From Deltaproteobacteria bacterium (GTDB lineage Bacteria > Desulfobacterota > Deferrimicrobia > Deferrimicrobiales > Deferrimicrobiaceae): a stretch of DNA of 6,822 nt. The stretch is from assembly GCA_003513855.1 (NCBI GenBank), contig DOTC01000119.1, positions 1 to 6,822 of the forward strand, in the 5' to 3' direction. Each line of letters starts with the position of its first letter. The first letter of the stretch is position 1. A program made the translations under genes and the position numbers. The notes below the pieces were generated by a model. That model ran no database searches, had not been told where the DNA came from, and worked only from the letters and a program-made list of their open reading frames with translations. Shown piece by piece: positions 5,917-6,822 of the stretch.

Positions 5917-6822
5917 CTACGCTTCCAGGATCCTTTCCGCCGCTTCCCGGTATGCGTTCATCACGTACGGGATGCCGGAAATTCTTTCCGCCTCTTCCGT
6001 GAGCGACATGAGGTCGCTTCGGGAAAGGGTGGAGATCCGGAAATTCCGGCTGCCCGCCATCAGCTGCTGCAGCCCGACCTCCAGTTTCTTGCTGAAGGTG
6101 TAGATCCCCAGAGCGCCCAGGGGGATGCTCCGGGCCTCGTTCCCGTACTTCTCCACGAGGTCCTCGTAGAGGAGGAAGATCTCCTCGACCGTCTCGCCGA
6201 ACCGGGAGACGGCATTCGGCAGGGTCTTCTCCTTCAGCCACGCGCCGATGTTCTTTCCTACCATCCCGGGGATCATCAGGGCCCGGCCCATGCAGACGGC
6301 CCGGAAGTAGGGGCTCCCCATGGCGAGGACCTTGAATACTCCGTCCTCGGTGGAGAAGCCGCCGGCCATGGCGAGATCCGGGACCCGGACTCCCCGGCGC
6401 CGCAGTTTTTCGCAGAACTCGTACGCAAGGGCCTGCAGGTAGAACGTCGGGATCCCCCACTCGTTCATCATGGGCCACGGGCTCATCCCGGTGCCGCCGG
6501 GCGCCCCGTCGATCGTGAGCAGGTCGACCTTCGCCTCGGCCGCGTACCGGATCGCCATGGCGAGCTCCACCATGGAATAGGCGCCGGTCTTCAGGGTGAT
6601 CCGCCGGAACCCGAGGTCGCGCAGCCGCCGGACCTCGGCGAGGAACGCCTCCTTCGTCACGAACGCGAGACGGGAGTGGCGCTCGAACTCCTTGAGGGCG
6701 CCGTCCCGAAATGCCCTCTGGTTCCCGGGATGGGCAGGGTCGGGAAGGACGACGTAGCCCCGGTTCTTCAGCTCCAGCGCCCGCTCCAGCGTGTTGACCT
6801 TGATCTCGCCGCCGATGCACTT
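5917..6822 (-). CDS. FMN-binding glutamate-synthase-like protein, C-terminal part (5' end outside window)
   Basis: The minus-strand frame runs open from the window end to a TAG at 5917-5919, giving 301 residues that start K-C-I-G-G-E-I-K-V-N-T. The GTG at 6658-6660 is therefore probably internal: about 54 in-frame residues before it look like the same protein (L-P-D-P at 26-29, FERHSRLAF at 46-54). The FMN-barrel half of a GltB-like (COG0069) domain is clear: RRITLKTGAYS (73-83), LLTIDGAPGGTGMSPWPMMN (101-120), WGIPTFYLQA (122-131), DLAMAGGFST (149-158) and MGSPYFRAVCMGRAL (168-182). Only three cysteines occur (2, 137, 177), so the C-x5-C-x4-C loop that binds the 3Fe-4S cluster in classical glutamate synthase is absent after the phosphate-binding region. 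This fits the short, stand-alone 'FMN-binding glutamate synthase family' proteins, whose substrates are mostly unproven. The gene is convergent with the operon and likely unrelated to it. Family is firm; reaction is not. Confidence 0.85.
   Translation of the reverse strand, partial: KCIGGEIKVNTLERALELKNRGYVVLPDPAHPGNQRAFRDGALKEFERHSRLAFVTKEAFLAEVRRLRDLGFRRITLKTGAYSMVELAMAIRYAAEAKVDLLTIDGAPGGTGMSPWPMMNEWGIPTFYLQALAYEFCEKLRRRGVRVPDLAMAGGFSTEDGVFKVLAMGSPYFRAVCMGRALMIPGMVGKNIGAWLKEKTLPNAVSRFGETVEEIFLLYEDLVEKYGNEARSIPLGALGIYTFSKKLEVGLQQLMAGSRNFRISTLSRSDLMSLTEEAERISGIPYVMNAYREAAERILEA

Noticed and set aside
4508..6103. Plus-strand open frame of 531 codons overlapping the permease
   Set aside because: It is a shifted-frame shadow with repetitive Arg/Gly/Pro composition and no ribosome site; the permease frame has clear family blocks.
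6658..6660. GTG as the start of the glutamate-synthase-like gene
   Set aside because: The frame stays open to the window edge and the extra 54 residues look like part of the same family, so the gene is truncated by the window rather than starting here.
5222..6820. Long minus-strand open frame of 532 codons covering the small exported protein, the permease end and the glutamate-synthase-like gene
   Set aside because: It is out of phase with the real minus-strand gene, whose frame contains the family motifs; its translation is low-complexity Arg/Gly/Pro sequence.

Overview
The window is GC-rich, densely coding bacterial DNA. It holds seven tightly packed plus-strand genes, the first cut by the window edge, followed by one convergent minus-strand gene cut by the other edge. 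Gene content (DUF3604 protein, SurA-like isomerase, HupE-type permeases, a short FMN-binding glutamate-synthase-like protein), strong AGGAGG-type ribosome sites and the GC-rich codon pattern suggest a Gram-negative bacterium. A Desulfuromonadota/Geobacter-like or related deltaproteobacterial lineage seems most plausible, but that rests on recognition by eye. No rRNA, tRNA, CRISPR or mobile element is visible.

Layout. Positions 1-609 hold the C-terminal end of a DUF3604 protein. Positions 621-1541 encode a membrane-anchored, parvulin/SurA-like peptidyl-prolyl isomerase homologue. Positions 1541-2560 encode a HupE/UreJ_2-type membrane protein with an extracytoplasmic N-terminal domain, 2585-3220 a classical HupE/UreJ-type Ni/Co permease homologue, and 3217-3837 a third, divergent HupE-like membrane protein. 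Positions 3863-4321 encode a small exported protein with two identically spaced four-cysteine repeats, 4326-5507 an AI-2E/PerM-type permease, and 5529-5870 a small exported four-cysteine protein of unknown function. Positions 5917-6822 on the minus strand hold the C-terminal part of an FMN-binding glutamate-synthase-like protein.

The plus-strand genes are separated by at most 25 bases. Two junctions overlap (TGATG at 1539-1543, GTGA at 3217-3220). I see no internal promoter or terminator, so they probably form one operon whose promoter lies upstream of the window.

How the genes may work together (inference). The core appears to be an envelope-located metal-handling module. Three consecutive HupE-family proteins each have a predicted signal peptide whose cleavage would leave histidine as the first mature residue, and two of them keep strong His/Asp/Glu membrane motifs. 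Next to them are an isomerase/chaperone homologue with a degenerate catalytic region and a DUF3604 protein, which could be the client. No urease or hydrogenase gene, the usual partners of HupE/UreJ, is present here, so the metal and its destination are open. The Cys-repeat protein, the AI-2E permease and the small exported protein may belong to the same operon without sharing its function.
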